A stretch of 64,000 nucleotides of DNA from Lepturacanthus savala. Taxonomy: Eukaryota > Chordata > Actinopteri > Scombriformes > Trichiuridae. Every line of letters starts with the position of its first letter. Position 1 is the first letter of the stretch. This document shows, piece after piece, positions 33,214 to 43,670 of this stretch. The notes below the pieces were generated by a model. The model ran no database searches and had not been told where the DNA came from. It saw only the letters and a list, made by a program, of their open reading frames with translations. Position numbers and translations under genes: made by a program. The DNA is taken from assembly GCA_030544235.1 (NCBI GenBank), contig CM060472.1, positions 24,453,724-24,517,723 of the forward strand, read 5' to 3'.

Positions 33214-35740
33214 CACAGACGGTCAGGTGGCAGGTTAGAACTGGGCTGAGGGCAGTTCAGTTTTTAAAGGGCACATCAGCAGTTAAAGGACAAACTTTTT
33301 AAGCTGTAGCCAACACTGCAGCCCACATCTGAGCCCTCTATCACCTAAGGAGGCCTCCCTCACACTCAGAGATCCAGATCCTGGTCCACTGTGTGAAGTA
33401 AATACAGCAGTAGCCATGCATAGCAGAAATCTGTCTTTATGTTGTCGCTGCAGATGCTACAGCCCCACCACAGCTGTGAACCGTCCAGATCTGTGATCCG
33501 TCAGATCTAAGAGATAAAGCGATGGAGCTCAGAGGGTAGATTATACACAGAAGCAGGGGAGAGGTGTGTTTGTGTGTCCTCTGTAGCTGGCTTGCATGAA
33601 AAGGTCATCATTCTTCCTACTTGCGCTAAACACCCAGCGGCAAATAACGCATCCATCCGACCTGAACTTAATGCTTTTATAACAAGGACACGCATGGCCG
33701 CAAGAAGAGAGAAAGGTGCACAGATGCTTCGGCACAGACTCTCCCTTCCCTGGCAAGCACCGCAACCTTGAGACATCTTTCTTATTGCGTCGGATTTAGT
33801 TCCCCACGGTAGCGGGAGAAAAGACTCTCATCACTTTTCGACCAGTAAAAAAAAATGTAATTTTCCCAGAATAACTCTTTCCAAGAGGCAGTTGCAAAAT
33901 GGCACAATCCGAAGGATGAGACATGATGTAATATTCAAGCTGCAAACATGGGGATACAGGGGGAAAAAAATCATGAATCCTCACACTCCAAAATCACCCT
34001 AAGCATTATACAAGCAAAAGACAAATCTCTATAGAGACATTAGATCAGACGTCAATGTTACTGTCAAATAAGTGTTGTTCTTGTAAATTATTTAACAGGA
34101 ATTGTAATATTAAATATGTCTTCACAACATACTGGTTGTCCTGCAGTGACACATTGGAAGTGTCCTGCAGTGAGTGCTGCTATAGATGCTACTGGCAGCA
34201 GTATATAGGCCAGGGTTCATCCATGTGGCACAAACAATGTTATTTGAATGATGTCTGAGGGTGTGGCTTCATCTCCATCAGCATGACGCGTCACGGCAGT
34301 GATGCTGATCTGGTTTTTTTTGTGACCAACAGAGCATGAACAGCTGACCTCATGATGCATGACATTGAAATGATTTGTTAGTAAAAGCAGGCTCTTACAC
34401 AGCAGTACTCACGCTCAGTGATCCAACAAGGTGTCTTCAGTGTGGGAAATTCAGAAAACAAAAAGGGGACACAAAGGTCAATGATCCGGCAGGGAGGAAA
34501 TCATCAGATATGACTGAATGTCCCTCGGATGTCCCCCGGATGATTGTGTGCGTGCGTGTGTGCGCGCAGGCAGGGCGGAGCGCCGTTTTTTTTTTTGTTT
34601 TTTTTTTGCGGTCCGGACTCTCCTCACAGCGTTAACGGATGATCAAGATCACTTCAGGGAGGTTTCCATAGTCGCTCCTGACCCGGTCCACTCCTCCTTC
34701 CCTTCAGCCATCTCCCGCTGTAGCTTCTATTTTCTGTCTCTCTCTCTCTCTCCCTGAGCCTCCACCACCAGCGTCAAGGCAGACAGCAGCAGAATGATGC
34801 GACTTCTGGCCACGACTTTCAAAATAAAATCCTGCATCTCCTTAATAATATTATTGATAATAAATAGTAACCAAAGAGTTAAGATGAATTAGGGATGTGT
34901 ATAAACTAAATTAATGTGATAACATTTTTGCCTACATAGGTTTATAGCATGTCATAGCATGTATAGTATAAATAAAATACACAGTGAATTTACATTTTTA
35001 ATATAAAATAACATGTTTCAATGGATTGATGCTATTACAACTGTATTACTGTACTGTGTTTTGAATTTAAAAAATTATATACCATTAAAAATGGTATATA
35101 ATTATGTAACATTATTTTACATAATTTATGCCATGATTATTTGTATTACAGAAGTGTCAGTAAAAATGTTTATGAAATGTAATAGTTGTATTTTTTAACA
35201 GTATATCAGTAAATTAGGTTATTATAAAAGATGTCATCTCTGTAGTAGTAGTTGCTTTACTGTTGAAGTGACATTATTGACGTGAGAGAATTACTTGTTT
35301 TTTTTCTTATTTGTATTTCATTTTGTTTTGTTGACATTGCAGATTGTCATAATGTGAAATCTGAGTGTCGAACATAAAATATACATTTATTTTCTGTGCA
35401 GAATTCAAGATTTCTATTTCTATGCTCTTTCAATATTTTATTTCAAAAATAACAAAAAGCCTTTTGGGGGCTTTTAATTTTTAAAGTATCGTTTCACCTC
35501 TGACTGTATCCTGGATGATTCCGTCCAACTTGACAGTTTTTTTTCTCTCCGCTATCATCCAGACACCCAAACCAAGCACCCAGTGCGTTCTGGACCACGC
35601 AACAGTGACGTCACGCGCACCCCTGACAGGAAGCGGAGAGACTTTGAGGCATAAAACAGACATGTGGGAAATTTTTCTTGACTTCATCCAATAATACATT
35701 TCCTTCAATTTACATTTTTTTTTAAAATCCTTTCCCATCA
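33214..35740. other. Upstream region of trak1
   Basis: No protein gene is recognised. A GC-richer block at about 34500-34790 (CCGGATGATT, TGCGCGCAGGCAGGGCGGAG) could hold the long-form promoter; on the minus strand it contains an ATG (34711) opening only a short frame. TGACGTCA, a perfect CRE palindrome, lies at 35606-35613. Confidence 0.4.
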
Positions 35741-35747
35741 AACATCA

Positions 35748-35860
35748 GACGTCGCAAAGACGTGCAGATGACGTCACTATTGGGTCGGTCCGTCAGCACC
35801 ACATCTAGACGTCGATGCGACGTGCAAAATTGTTTAGAATTTTCGACGTCTAAATCGGAG
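35748..35860. mobile_element. GACGTC-rich block (left)
   Basis: It contains AGACGTCGCAAAGACGTG, TGACGTCA, AGACGTCGATGCGACGTG and TCGACGTC within about 110 bp. The same motif density recurs at 42238-42610, in a block ending like a CACTA-type transposon terminus. It may be the subterminal repeat of the left end of the same element; the terminal CACTG itself is not seen here. Confidence 0.5.
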
Positions 35861-36164
35861 AGGGTATGCGTATATGTGTGCATGTGTGTGTTTCCTATTC
35901 AACAAGAAAAATAAAAATGAAACAACAATGATTTCTGATTCATTGGTTATTTTAATAAGGGTAATAATTATAACAATATTTATTATGATTAATAATAATG
36001 TCAGTATTATTGTTCTTATTTCTTGTTTTTAACTAGCTTTTAATGTAAAGTGACTTTGAGTTGTTATTGTTTTTAACCAACCTTTACTGTATATCTATAT
36101 AATTAAAAAAAACAAACAAACAACAACACATACACCGACAGTACAAGAACGAACCGTACAGTTG

Positions 36165-36300
36165 AAAGTAGTTCAGTGTTCACTGAACTACTTTCCTCTA
36201 AGTGGGTGCGAGCCGTTCACTGATCCGCTTCCCTGTTAGTGGGTGCGAACAGGGAAGCGGAACGCTTCGCACCCACTTAGAGGAAAGTAGTTCAGTGAAC
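36165..36300. repeat. Compound hairpin (nested inverted repeats)
   Basis: The outer arms 36178-36211 and 36267-36300 are 34-base perfect complements. Inside, 36224-36237 and 36248-36261 are 14-base perfect complements around the loop AGTGGGTGCG. The loop sequence is also present in the outer arm. At the left edge GAAAGTAGTTCAGT (36164-36177) is complementary to 36182-36195, forming a competing hairpin. Confidence 0.95.
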
Positions 36301-36419
36301 GACTCGGCGGAGCACCACGCATGCCCCCAGACTTTAGTACACCGTTTACTTTATTTAACATGGGATTTTGACAGTAAATTTGAAAGAAATAAAAAATAAA
36401 ACAATACAGCAGAAGCACA

Positions 36420-36546
36420 CAACCGGAACCAACAACCGTTGAACTACCCATAATGCAACGTTGCTTCCGGTCATTGTTCTGCGGGAGTTGTGTCGCCTTT
36501 GCCTCAGAACTTTTAAACGGAAACTCTGAACTCTGCGACTTAAAAG
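36420..36546 (+). promoter_or_regulatory. Probable promoter and leader exon of the DUF4806-like gene
   Basis: It contains ACTACCCATAATGC (ACTAC..CCCA type promoter motif) followed by GCTTCCGGTC (ETS-type site), then a likely untranslated exon ending AAAAG before GTAAGA at 36547. Such motif pairs are common in housekeeping-type vertebrate promoters. Confidence 0.5.
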
Positions 36547-36757
36547 GTAAGAAAATGATGTTATTTATACGTCTCAATTCATATCCCACTTGAGCTACTT
36601 AGAACAGTTGTCCAAACCTTTGGTAGAGTTATCAAAACTTTGGCGCCATGTTGCCCCCCCCCCCGGGAACTCAACGTCGGGGCCTACACAGGCCTCAAAC
36701 TCGTGCCGTCGCCTAAAACTTAGGATAACTTTACAGTTCTTCTTCTGCACGGGCGAA

Positions 36758-36851
36758 ATGGCGTTAAACGCCTGGTTCAGACCGGCCGCTTTAGCGGCTG
36801 CGAGGCGGCGCCGACGCGGAAATCACTCGCGAGCCTCGACTTCATTCACAG
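36758..36851 (+). CDS. DUF4806-like gene, first coding exon
   Basis: ATG at 36758 starts MALNAWFRPAALAAARRRRR then GNHSRASTSFT and one base, ending CACAG before GTGTGC. An acceptor (CTTTACAG) at 36736 lies 21 bp before the ATG. The long frame 36590-37111 in another phase is not supported. Confidence 0.5.
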
Positions 36852-37145
36852 GTGTGCCGTGTGTAGGTCTGTCGCTTTGTCTCAGTGACTGTCTGGCTAT
36901 GTGTTTTTTTGTATCAACGTTACCGTATTTTCCGGACTATAAGTTGCTCCGGAGTACAAGTCGCACCAGCCATAAAATGCATAATAAAGAAGGAAAAAAC
37001 ATATATAAGTCGCACTGGAGTATAAATCGCATTTTGGGGGGAAATTTATGTTGTGAAGCAGAGATAATTAGGGGGCAAGTGATTGTTTATCCAGTGGGTG
37101 GCGCTGTGTGATCATTGTGGTAAGAAGGTTTACTGAAGAAGAGTG

Positions 37146-38144
37146 TTTTTTTTTTTTTTATCATTAAACACAAACAAATGTACAAATCAAGGCAGGGTGA
37201 AAACATTATAAAATGAGGAATTATTTAAAGCAACAATGGTGAAGATAACAGATTTACATAAGAAACAAAACTAAACAAAAAGCACAAGGACAGGAAGGTT
37301 CAGTAAAATCAAAAGAGCAAGGATTGAGTTATGAATGAATACAATTTTTTGGCAACCCTATTCATATTATCTATCTTTTTCAGAGATTTAAAGTAGTTTG
37401 TGAATAAATGTAAAAATATAGTGAATGAGGGAGTATTTCCACTCCACTTACAAGTGTGAATATGGTATTTACCCAAAATAATCACCAGGTTGATAACGTC
37501 TGAATATTTGAAATCCAGGTTATCCATAACATCATTACAAGTAAAAAAAAAAAAAAAAAGGAATTTTATCAATTTTTAAAGATAGCCAATTGTGACTGTC
37601 AGACCAAAAAGATTTTGAAAAAGAACAATTAAAAAAAATATTTGTTCAATGGTCTCAGTCTCCAAAATATACAAGGATCAACTTCCAACTTAAATCTTCT
37701 GTGTAACAGATCATTTACAGGATAAATAGCTGATGCTATTTTAAAGTGAGTTTCCTTGACTTTAGGGGCGATTGGTAATGTTATGTTTGTGGGGTTATGT
37801 ATGTTGTGGGGCTTCAGACAGGTTTTGTGCTGGTTCTCCCTGATCCTCTTGCTCCAACAAGCATGTGAGGAAGATGTCTTCTTCCTCACATGCTTGTTTG
37901 AGAGCGGCTAACGAGTAGCTGTGCTCCTTGCTAGCTCCGGCCATGAGTTACGTTGGGAAGTGGGATTTAAGATGTTAAGTTGACTTTTATAGAGTAAATA
38001 GTTTGTATACGATGTCAATTACTTTTTTTTTAGGTTTAGCCGAGGTTTTGAGGGATTTTATAAATAATTGAAGGTTTTATGGAGTTGGGTATCAGAGCCC
38101 ACAAAAAGTTCGTCTGCTCACTCCGCCATCTTGGCACGCCCCCA
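37146..38144 (-). mobile_element. Internally deleted L1-like LINE
   Basis: Read on the minus strand it begins GGGGGCGTGCCAAGATGGCG, a typical fish L1 5' end, and includes an ORF1-like start (MAGASKEHSYSLAALKQACE). It then jumps to an ORF2 tail (KETHFKIASAIYPVNDLLHR, then FKLEVDPCIF) and ends in a poly(A) (T run 37146-37159 on the plus strand). A 19-bp-armed inverted repeat (37856-37898) is near the junction. Confidence 0.75.
37856..37898. repeat. Inverted repeat, 19-bp arms, 5-base loop
   Basis: AACAAGCATGTGAGGAAGA at 37856-37874 is the exact complement of 37880-37898 around TGTCT. It lies inside the LINE remnant. Confidence 0.95.
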
Positions 38145-38815
38145 ATGTGAGTTGTCGTTCTCCCCGGGACTGGAAGGAATGTATTGTTTTTTATCTATCG
38201 ATAAAAAGTGAAACTCAACATCTGCGTTTGTGGTCCTTTTTGACAGGTTACCACAATTTATTTGATAAAATCCAACACCAAGAACAGACTTTTAAAATTT
38301 AAATGATGAACAATTTAAAATAAAAATAAAGGCAACAACAGGCTGAACTGTGCTGAAATTACATAACACAACTGAGAACGTGCCTGGTATGTTAACGTAA
38401 CATATTAAGAGTTATTCCGATAACTATAGCATTAATAACATGCTAAGAAGTTCACCAAAACCATCCGTGTCACTAAAATCGGTGTCACTTTTCATCAAGT
38501 CCTCTAACTCTGGAGGTAGAAGATGCGACGCTTCCTCTTCTACGTTGCTGACGCCAGACGTCATATTTTACTACTTGCAGCTTGTAATCTGCAGAATATG
38601 ATTTTCTTTTCAGTGCCGTTTTTGTTAAGCCCTTCTCAGTTGTTTTTAAAGTTATCAACACAAGCCTAGAGCGCCCTCTTTCGGTTTAGTGTGGAAATAA
38701 CATGTGAAATTATATACTAGTAATAATGTGTTAATAATTTCATATATAAGTCGGCCCCCCGGCCAAACTATGAAAAAAATGCGACTTATAGCCTGGAAAA
38801 TACGGTAATTCAAAA

Positions 38816-39053
38816 ATAGATATTGAGTTTTAAATCCCTTTTTTTTTTTTTTTTTTTTTTTTTACATTTCATTATGGCATTTGGTAATGAGCATTTCATT
38901 CTAAAAGGTGTACAAATGCAACTTTGCCAAGTATTGCTTTAAATTGTGTTTTATATTTTTGTACGTTTTTCAATGAAATTAATTTTTGTATTGTATTTCT
39001 GAATCAGTTTCAACATATAAAATGAAATTATGAAAATGTGTCTTACTTGCGAG
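38816..39053. other. Intron segment, no features recognised
   Basis: It holds a T run at about 38839-38863 and AT-rich sequence before the acceptor TTACTTGCGAG. Confidence 0.4.
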
Positions 39054-39482
39054 CATGGCGCAAACACAAGCGAGAAAGGGGGCAGTTGTTGCGTGACTCA
39101 GACAGTGATGAAGATCTACTTGACGAAGACACTAGTGGCTGTGAAAGTACTTAACCATGTGCATGATCATAACAAGTTTGACTCCATTGCCCTGCAATGA
39201 TCCTGGCAGATGATCCTAAATTTGAGAAGAAATTAATGCAAAAGTACCTGATAAAGTTTTTCATTTTACAGGTGGGGACACAGTGCCAGCCCGCCACCAA
39301 TTTCCGCTGCCAACAGAAGGTAAATTGTAACTGCAGGTCAAGTGAACTTATGGGAACATGTTATATTTTTCTGCCCTTTGTCTGTTTTTCAAAGTTCAGT
39401 TGTAGTCCAAAGACTGCTCTTCAATTATAGATGTGATGTACTTATGTACATACCATAATGTATTTTTGGTTTACTCTTTCAG

Positions 39483-39655
39483 TATATCAAAGGAGGGTTC
39501 TGTCACTACTCCTTGATATAAGAAGTGAAGTGCGGCGTCTGGGACAGGGCACTCCTGCATCAACTCCATCTGCCAGGGTGGACAGAATGGACAAGATGGA
39601 GGAATTTAAAAGAGAGGAGCAGCGCCTCGCAGAACCAGAGGCTTTTAACGCCCAT
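39483..39655 (+). CDS. DUF4806-like gene, main helical exon
   Basis: It enters with two bases at acceptor CTCTTTCAG. It encodes YQRRVLSLLLDIRSEVRRLG, a Ser/Pro/Thr spacer, and MDKMEEFKREEQRLAEPEAF then NAH, ending at CCCAT before GTAAAG in phase 0, which continues VLHLSWIGG from the next exon. Confidence 0.6.
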
Positions 39656-39948
39656 GTAAAGTCTATAAGATTAGATTATGAGAACACCACTGCACACATT
39701 CTAAAGTTGTCTTTAATATATCAGGAAAAAATTTAATATGGACTTCTCATTTTTTTCAGGTTCTGCACCTGTCATGGATTGGGGGGGAAGGACACCAGGG
39801 ACTGTGTAAATAAAATCCTGGACAGGTATGTTTCAGCACAAAGTTTGAATAAATTTGAATCCACTTGTGTGATGCGAAATATTTGTTGGATATTTTTTCT
39901 AGTTAAAAGGCAAAACTGTAGCTTTTTATTGACTGAACCCTGATTCTA

Positions 39949-41169
39949 CACTCACCGGCCACTTTATTAGGTACACCTGTCCAACTGCTCGTTAACACTT
40001 AATTTCTAATCAGCCAATCACATGGCGGCAACTCAGTGCATTTAGGCATGTAAACATGGTCAAGACAATCTCCTGCAGTTCAAACCGAGCATCAGTATGG
40101 GGAAGAAAGGTGATTTGAGTGACTTTGAACATGGCATGGTTGTTGGTGCCAGAAGGGCTGGTCTGAGTATTTCAGAAACTGCTGATCTACTGGGATTTTC
40201 ACGCACAACCATCTCTAGGGTTTACAGAGAATGGTCCGAAAAAGAAAAAATATCCAGTGAGCGGCAGTTCTGTGGGCGGAAATTCCTTGTTGATGCCAGA
40301 GGTCAGAGGAGAATGGCCAGACTGGTTGGAGCTGATAGAAAGGCAACAGTGACTCAAATAACCACCCGTTACAACCAAGGTAGGCAGAAGAGTGTCTCTG
40401 AATGCACAGTACGTCGAACTTTGAGGCAGATGGGCTACAGCAGCAGAAGACCACGCCGGGTGCCACTCCTTTCAGCTAAGAACAGGAAACTGAGGCTACA
40501 ATTTGCACAAGCTCATCGAAATTGGACAATAGAAGATTGGAAAAACGTTGCCTGGTCTGATGAGTCTTGATTTCTGCTGCGACATTCAGATGGTAGGGTC
40601 AGAATTTGGCGTCAACAGCGTGAAAGCATGGATCCATCCTGCCTTGTATCAACGGTTCAGGCTGGTGGTGGTGGTGTAATGGTGTGGGGAATATTTTCTT
40701 GGTACTCTTTGGGCCCCTTGGTACCAATTGAGCATCATTGCAACGCCATAGCCTACCTGAGTATTGTTGCTGACCATGTCCATCCCTTTATGACCACAAT
40801 GTACCCAACTTCTGATGGCTACTTTCAGCAGGATAATGCGCCATGTCATAAAGCTGGAATCATCTCAGACTGGTTTCTTGAACATGACAATGAGTTCACT
40901 GTACTCAAATGGCCTCCACAGTCACCAGATCTCAATCCAATAGAGCATCTTTGGGATGTGGTGGAACGGGAGATTCGCATCATGGATGTGCAGCCGACAA
41001 ATCTGCGCCAACTGTGTGATGCCATCATGTCAATATGGACCAAACTCTCTGAGGAATGCTTCCAGCACCTTATTGAATCTATGCCACGAAGAATTGAGGC
41101 AGTTCTGAAGGCAAAAGGGGGTCCAACCCGTTACTAACATGGTGTACCTAATAAAGTGGCTGGTGAGTG
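39949..41169 (+). mobile_element. Nearly intact Tc1-type transposon (copy 2)
   Basis: The 1221-bp element has CACTCACCGGCC...GGCTGGTGAGTG ends with TA target duplications (39947-39948, 41170-41171). It is inserted in an intron of the DUF4806-like gene, same strand. It is the full-length relative of the deleted copy at 52-882. Confidence 0.96.
40097..41137 (+). pseudogene. Tc1 transposase with a single nonsense codon
   Basis: One frame from ATG 40097 to TAA 41137 (346 residues) is interrupted only by TGA at 40568-40570, where most relatives carry a codon for a charged residue (a CGA to TGA change would do it). Two N-terminal helix-turn-helix motifs (residues about 5-60 and 75-125) come first. 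The catalytic triad DDE/D follows: SDES just before the stop, then QQDN, then PDLNPIEHLWD. The length agrees with Tc1 transposases (about 340). DNA-cutting transposase; inactive as read. Confidence 0.92.
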
Positions 41170-41416
41170 TATATATTGCTGATATTACAAACAACACCCC
41201 ACAAGCTTAGCTCTTCTTGTTTTTTTGCCATGACTATTTAATTTGTCTTATTTAATCTATGTAGAGTAGCTGTTGTTGGAATTGCTATATAGATATAATA
41301 TGAGATTACTATCTGTTGGGGCTGGACTAAAATGGAAAAACATCCTGGGGGATCTGATTTTTTTTTTTAATTAAAATACCAGTTATATCACTCAAATGTA
41401 TCCACTTAAATTTAAG

Positions 41417-41517
41417 GCTCCTTACCAATGGTTTGATGGCCAAGTTCAATTTAAAAGGAACGGGTAAAAAGGACAAGATAGGGTTTGAGAAAACCTGATG
41501 CTACGCAGCTGTGTTGG
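41417..41517 (+). CDS. DUF4806-like gene, exon with nonsense codon
   Basis: It enters with one base at acceptor AATTTAAG. It encodes LLTNGLMAKFNLKGTGKKDK then IGFEKT, a TGA at 41496-41498, then CYAAVL plus one base; donor TTGG before GTAAGA. The residue changed is where a basic residue would be expected. Confidence 0.6.
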
Positions 41518-41653
41518 GTAAGACCATTCAGTATTTCATGTTTCATTTCATCTTAACAGTCAATCTTTTAATCCTTTGAATTTGGCTAAATGTGTTTTGC
41601 CAAATTTGGTGTTACAGAGAAATGATGACTGGACGTTTTTACTTTTTCTCCAG

Positions 41654-41790
41654 ATGCTGTCTTGAGGGCTCAGGCCAAGGCAACAGAGGGGGCCATTAAA
41701 CAGGCTGTTGCAGCCCATCTGAAGCATGCACCTTCAAGGAGGGGGGCAGGGAGGATGCTTAGTTTTTTAGTAGTTTTATTTTTTTTGTAA
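41654..41790 (+). CDS. DUF4806-like gene, last exon
   Basis: Acceptor TTCTCCAG. It completes GAT and encodes AVLRAQAKATEGAIKQAVAA then HLKHAPSRRGAGRML and a hydrophobic Phe/Leu/Val tail to TAA at 41788. AATAAA follows at 41820-41825. Confidence 0.6.
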
Positions 41791-41819
41791 ATAGTTAATT
41801 TGTGTAAATGGTTAATAAT

Positions 41820-41825
41820 AATAAA
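41820..41825 (+). terminator. PolyA signal after DUF4806-like gene
   Basis: AATAAA lies 30 bases after the stop codon. Confidence 0.55.
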
Positions 41826-42237
41826 TTTAATGTTAAATTGATTTTAAATATGTCATTTCTTCTGTTCTTGAATCAACAAAATGCTTTTGTGGCAATTTTA
41901 ATGACAATATGGTTTTTCTGCATTATGTCAAGCTTATACTGAGAGGTTGTAGGTGCTGTTTCATGTTTCAAAATGATAATTACAGAAGTGTTACTAATTG
42001 TACAATACTACAATACTAATTGTAATGCAAATATTGGAATTTGCCAATTTTCACACCACATCCTCTTTTTTTTTTAAATCTCAAATGAAGGGATGGAAAA
42101 TGATAGGCGGCAAGTTGTGATTGTGTATAAAAACCATGCATAACAATCTCCATTTGAAGGTAAAAGGTAAAACTAAACAAAATGCTTGGATGGATGATGT
42201 GATTATCAGAAATTGGGTTGATCAAGGTGTTGTTCAA

Positions 42238-42618
42238 ATGTAATGTAAAGTTCATGTGGACGTCATGGTCTGACGTGTAACTCACGTCAGAAAACTATTA
42301 AATAGAAACTTTTCGAAATTCTGCACGTCCAGAAGGCCTATGTGAAAGTCTGAATTGGAGGTCAGCAAAGCGTCGGAAACGGACGTCCATGCGACGTTGG
42401 AAAAAGATGTAATAAAAACTTTCATTCTGCATCTCCAGAAGACGTGATTTCGACGTCCGATTTCGACGGTCATGCGACGGAAACAGAAACAGACGTCCAT
42501 GCGACGTCGGAAAAAGACGTAAAAAAACCCCTTTCATCCTGCACCTCCTGGCGACGTGATTTCGACGTCGGAATATTACCTGATTTCGACGTCATTTCAA
42601 CGTCTATTTGCGCAGTGG
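42238..42618. mobile_element. GACGTC-rich block (right), CACTA-like terminus
   Basis: There are many GACGTC/GACGT motifs (TTTCGACGTC, CATGCGACGT, GGACGTCATGG). The outer end read inward is CACTGCGCAAATAGACGTTG, which begins CACTG as CACTA/EnSpm elements do. With the left block it may bound an element of about 6.9 kb containing the DUF4806-like gene. Confidence 0.55.
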
Positions 42619-42619
42619 G

Positions 42620-43440
42620 TTACTATATTTTGTAATCTAATATATTAAATTATTTATTAATAGAGATTATTCTCTAAGTTATATACAGTAAGGTGAATTA
42701 TTCTGCATAAAAAATCCCCATAATATTTCAAACTATAAAAAATACCTCTTTTTTTAAAACAGAATGCTGACTAAACTATTCTCATAATTCTGTTGTGCTT
42801 CCCTCTCAGGCTCCCACTTGGACCAGCTGGACTGAAGAGAGAGGAGCCTTTGTTCTCTAGAGAATAACTAAACATGACTGAGCCTGGAGCCTCAACACTG
42901 ACTGTACAGTGTTGTCATTATTTTTACACTGCAATGTAAAATATATGCCAAACGAGAAGAAAAAAATCAGCCCACAGGCTCTAAAAGACATACAGACATG
43001 TTAATTGCTTCACAGATCTTAAATATAGTTCCAATTGAAACAAAAGAATTCCTTCCACACTGAATCAGTAATCAATATTTGCAATATAATATACACTGAT
43101 GCGCAACATCATTACAACCACCTGCCCAATATTGTGTAGTAATGTTAATTTGGATCTAAGGAACGAATTATACTACTGACATTTTAAACAGAGACAAATC
43201 AATCCCTTATTAAACTAAAAGATTATCTTACTGATAATGAAAATAAGTGTTGGTTATAGTTTTTCGACACTGCTATGATTGAATAATAGTACTTCATTTG
43301 CCATTTGTACCAATGTGTCAACTAAAACTGCAGCAATGCAGCTATAAAATGTGATCCATTGTTAACGTAGAATTATTCAATTCACATTTAAATAATATAA
43401 TATATAATAAAAAATAAATAAAATTAAATATATATATATT
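42620..43440. other. Intergenic, no gene recognised
   Basis: AT-rich. The stretch ACACTGATGCGCAACATCAT, then TACAACCACCTGCCC (about 43094) resembles the end of a Tc1-type element but no partner end was found. Confidence 0.4.
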
Positions 43441-43670
43441 ATGGGAATATATCGTCGCTTCTCTCTCGGTACCCATACTGGGTGCGGATTTCTTGTGCGA
43501 GCACAGACTACTGGTGGATGTGGCGAACCTGATTGATGCCATCTCGTTTGCCACATACCCCTGCACGCTGGGAAGATCCGCGCTGTATGCCCTCGCCAAT
43601 GCCCTTGCTAGGTATATCAGCGACTCCTCGCTGATTTTCCGATTCTGACCACCCCGACGTTCTCTGCGGG

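Larger units (their letters stand above)
36923..38805. mobile_element. TIR transposon carrying a LINE insertion
   Basis: The left end CCGTATTTTCCGGACTATAA and right end TTATAGCCTGGAAAATACGG are inverted repeats with TA at both borders (36921-36922, 38806-38807). The interior has repeated AAGTCGCAC motifs, and near the right end TATATAAGTCGGCCCC. It is a common non-autonomous fish element, here split by the LINE at about 37146-38144. It sits in the first intron of the DUF4806-like gene. Confidence 0.8.
36758..41790 (+). pseudogene. DUF4806-like gene, seven coding exons, two disruptions
   Basis: Joining 36758-36851, 39054-39146, 39272-39319, 39483-39655, 39760-39825, 41417-41517 and 41654-41790 gives 712 nt; removing one extra base makes 237 codons with all exon phases agreeing. 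Features in order are a basic N-terminus (AAARRRRRGN), an acidic Ser/Asp patch (RDSDSDEDLLDED), VYQRRVLSLLLDIRSEVRRL, EEFKREEQRL, LSWIGG, DRLLTNGLMAKFNLKGTGKK, and AVLRAQAKATEGAIKQAVAA. The last blocks match the order of DUF4806 (IGG block, LMTN/FNxxG block, then a C-terminal helix), a family multiplied in fish. The breaks are a seventh G in a G run at 39781-39787 and a TGA at 41496-41498. Its biochemical function is unknown. Confidence 0.6.

Noticed and set aside
36590..37111. 173-residue plus-strand frame
   Set aside because: It runs through a C-rich tract, an exon in a different phase and the end of a transposon; only the MALNAWF part in another phase fits splice sites.
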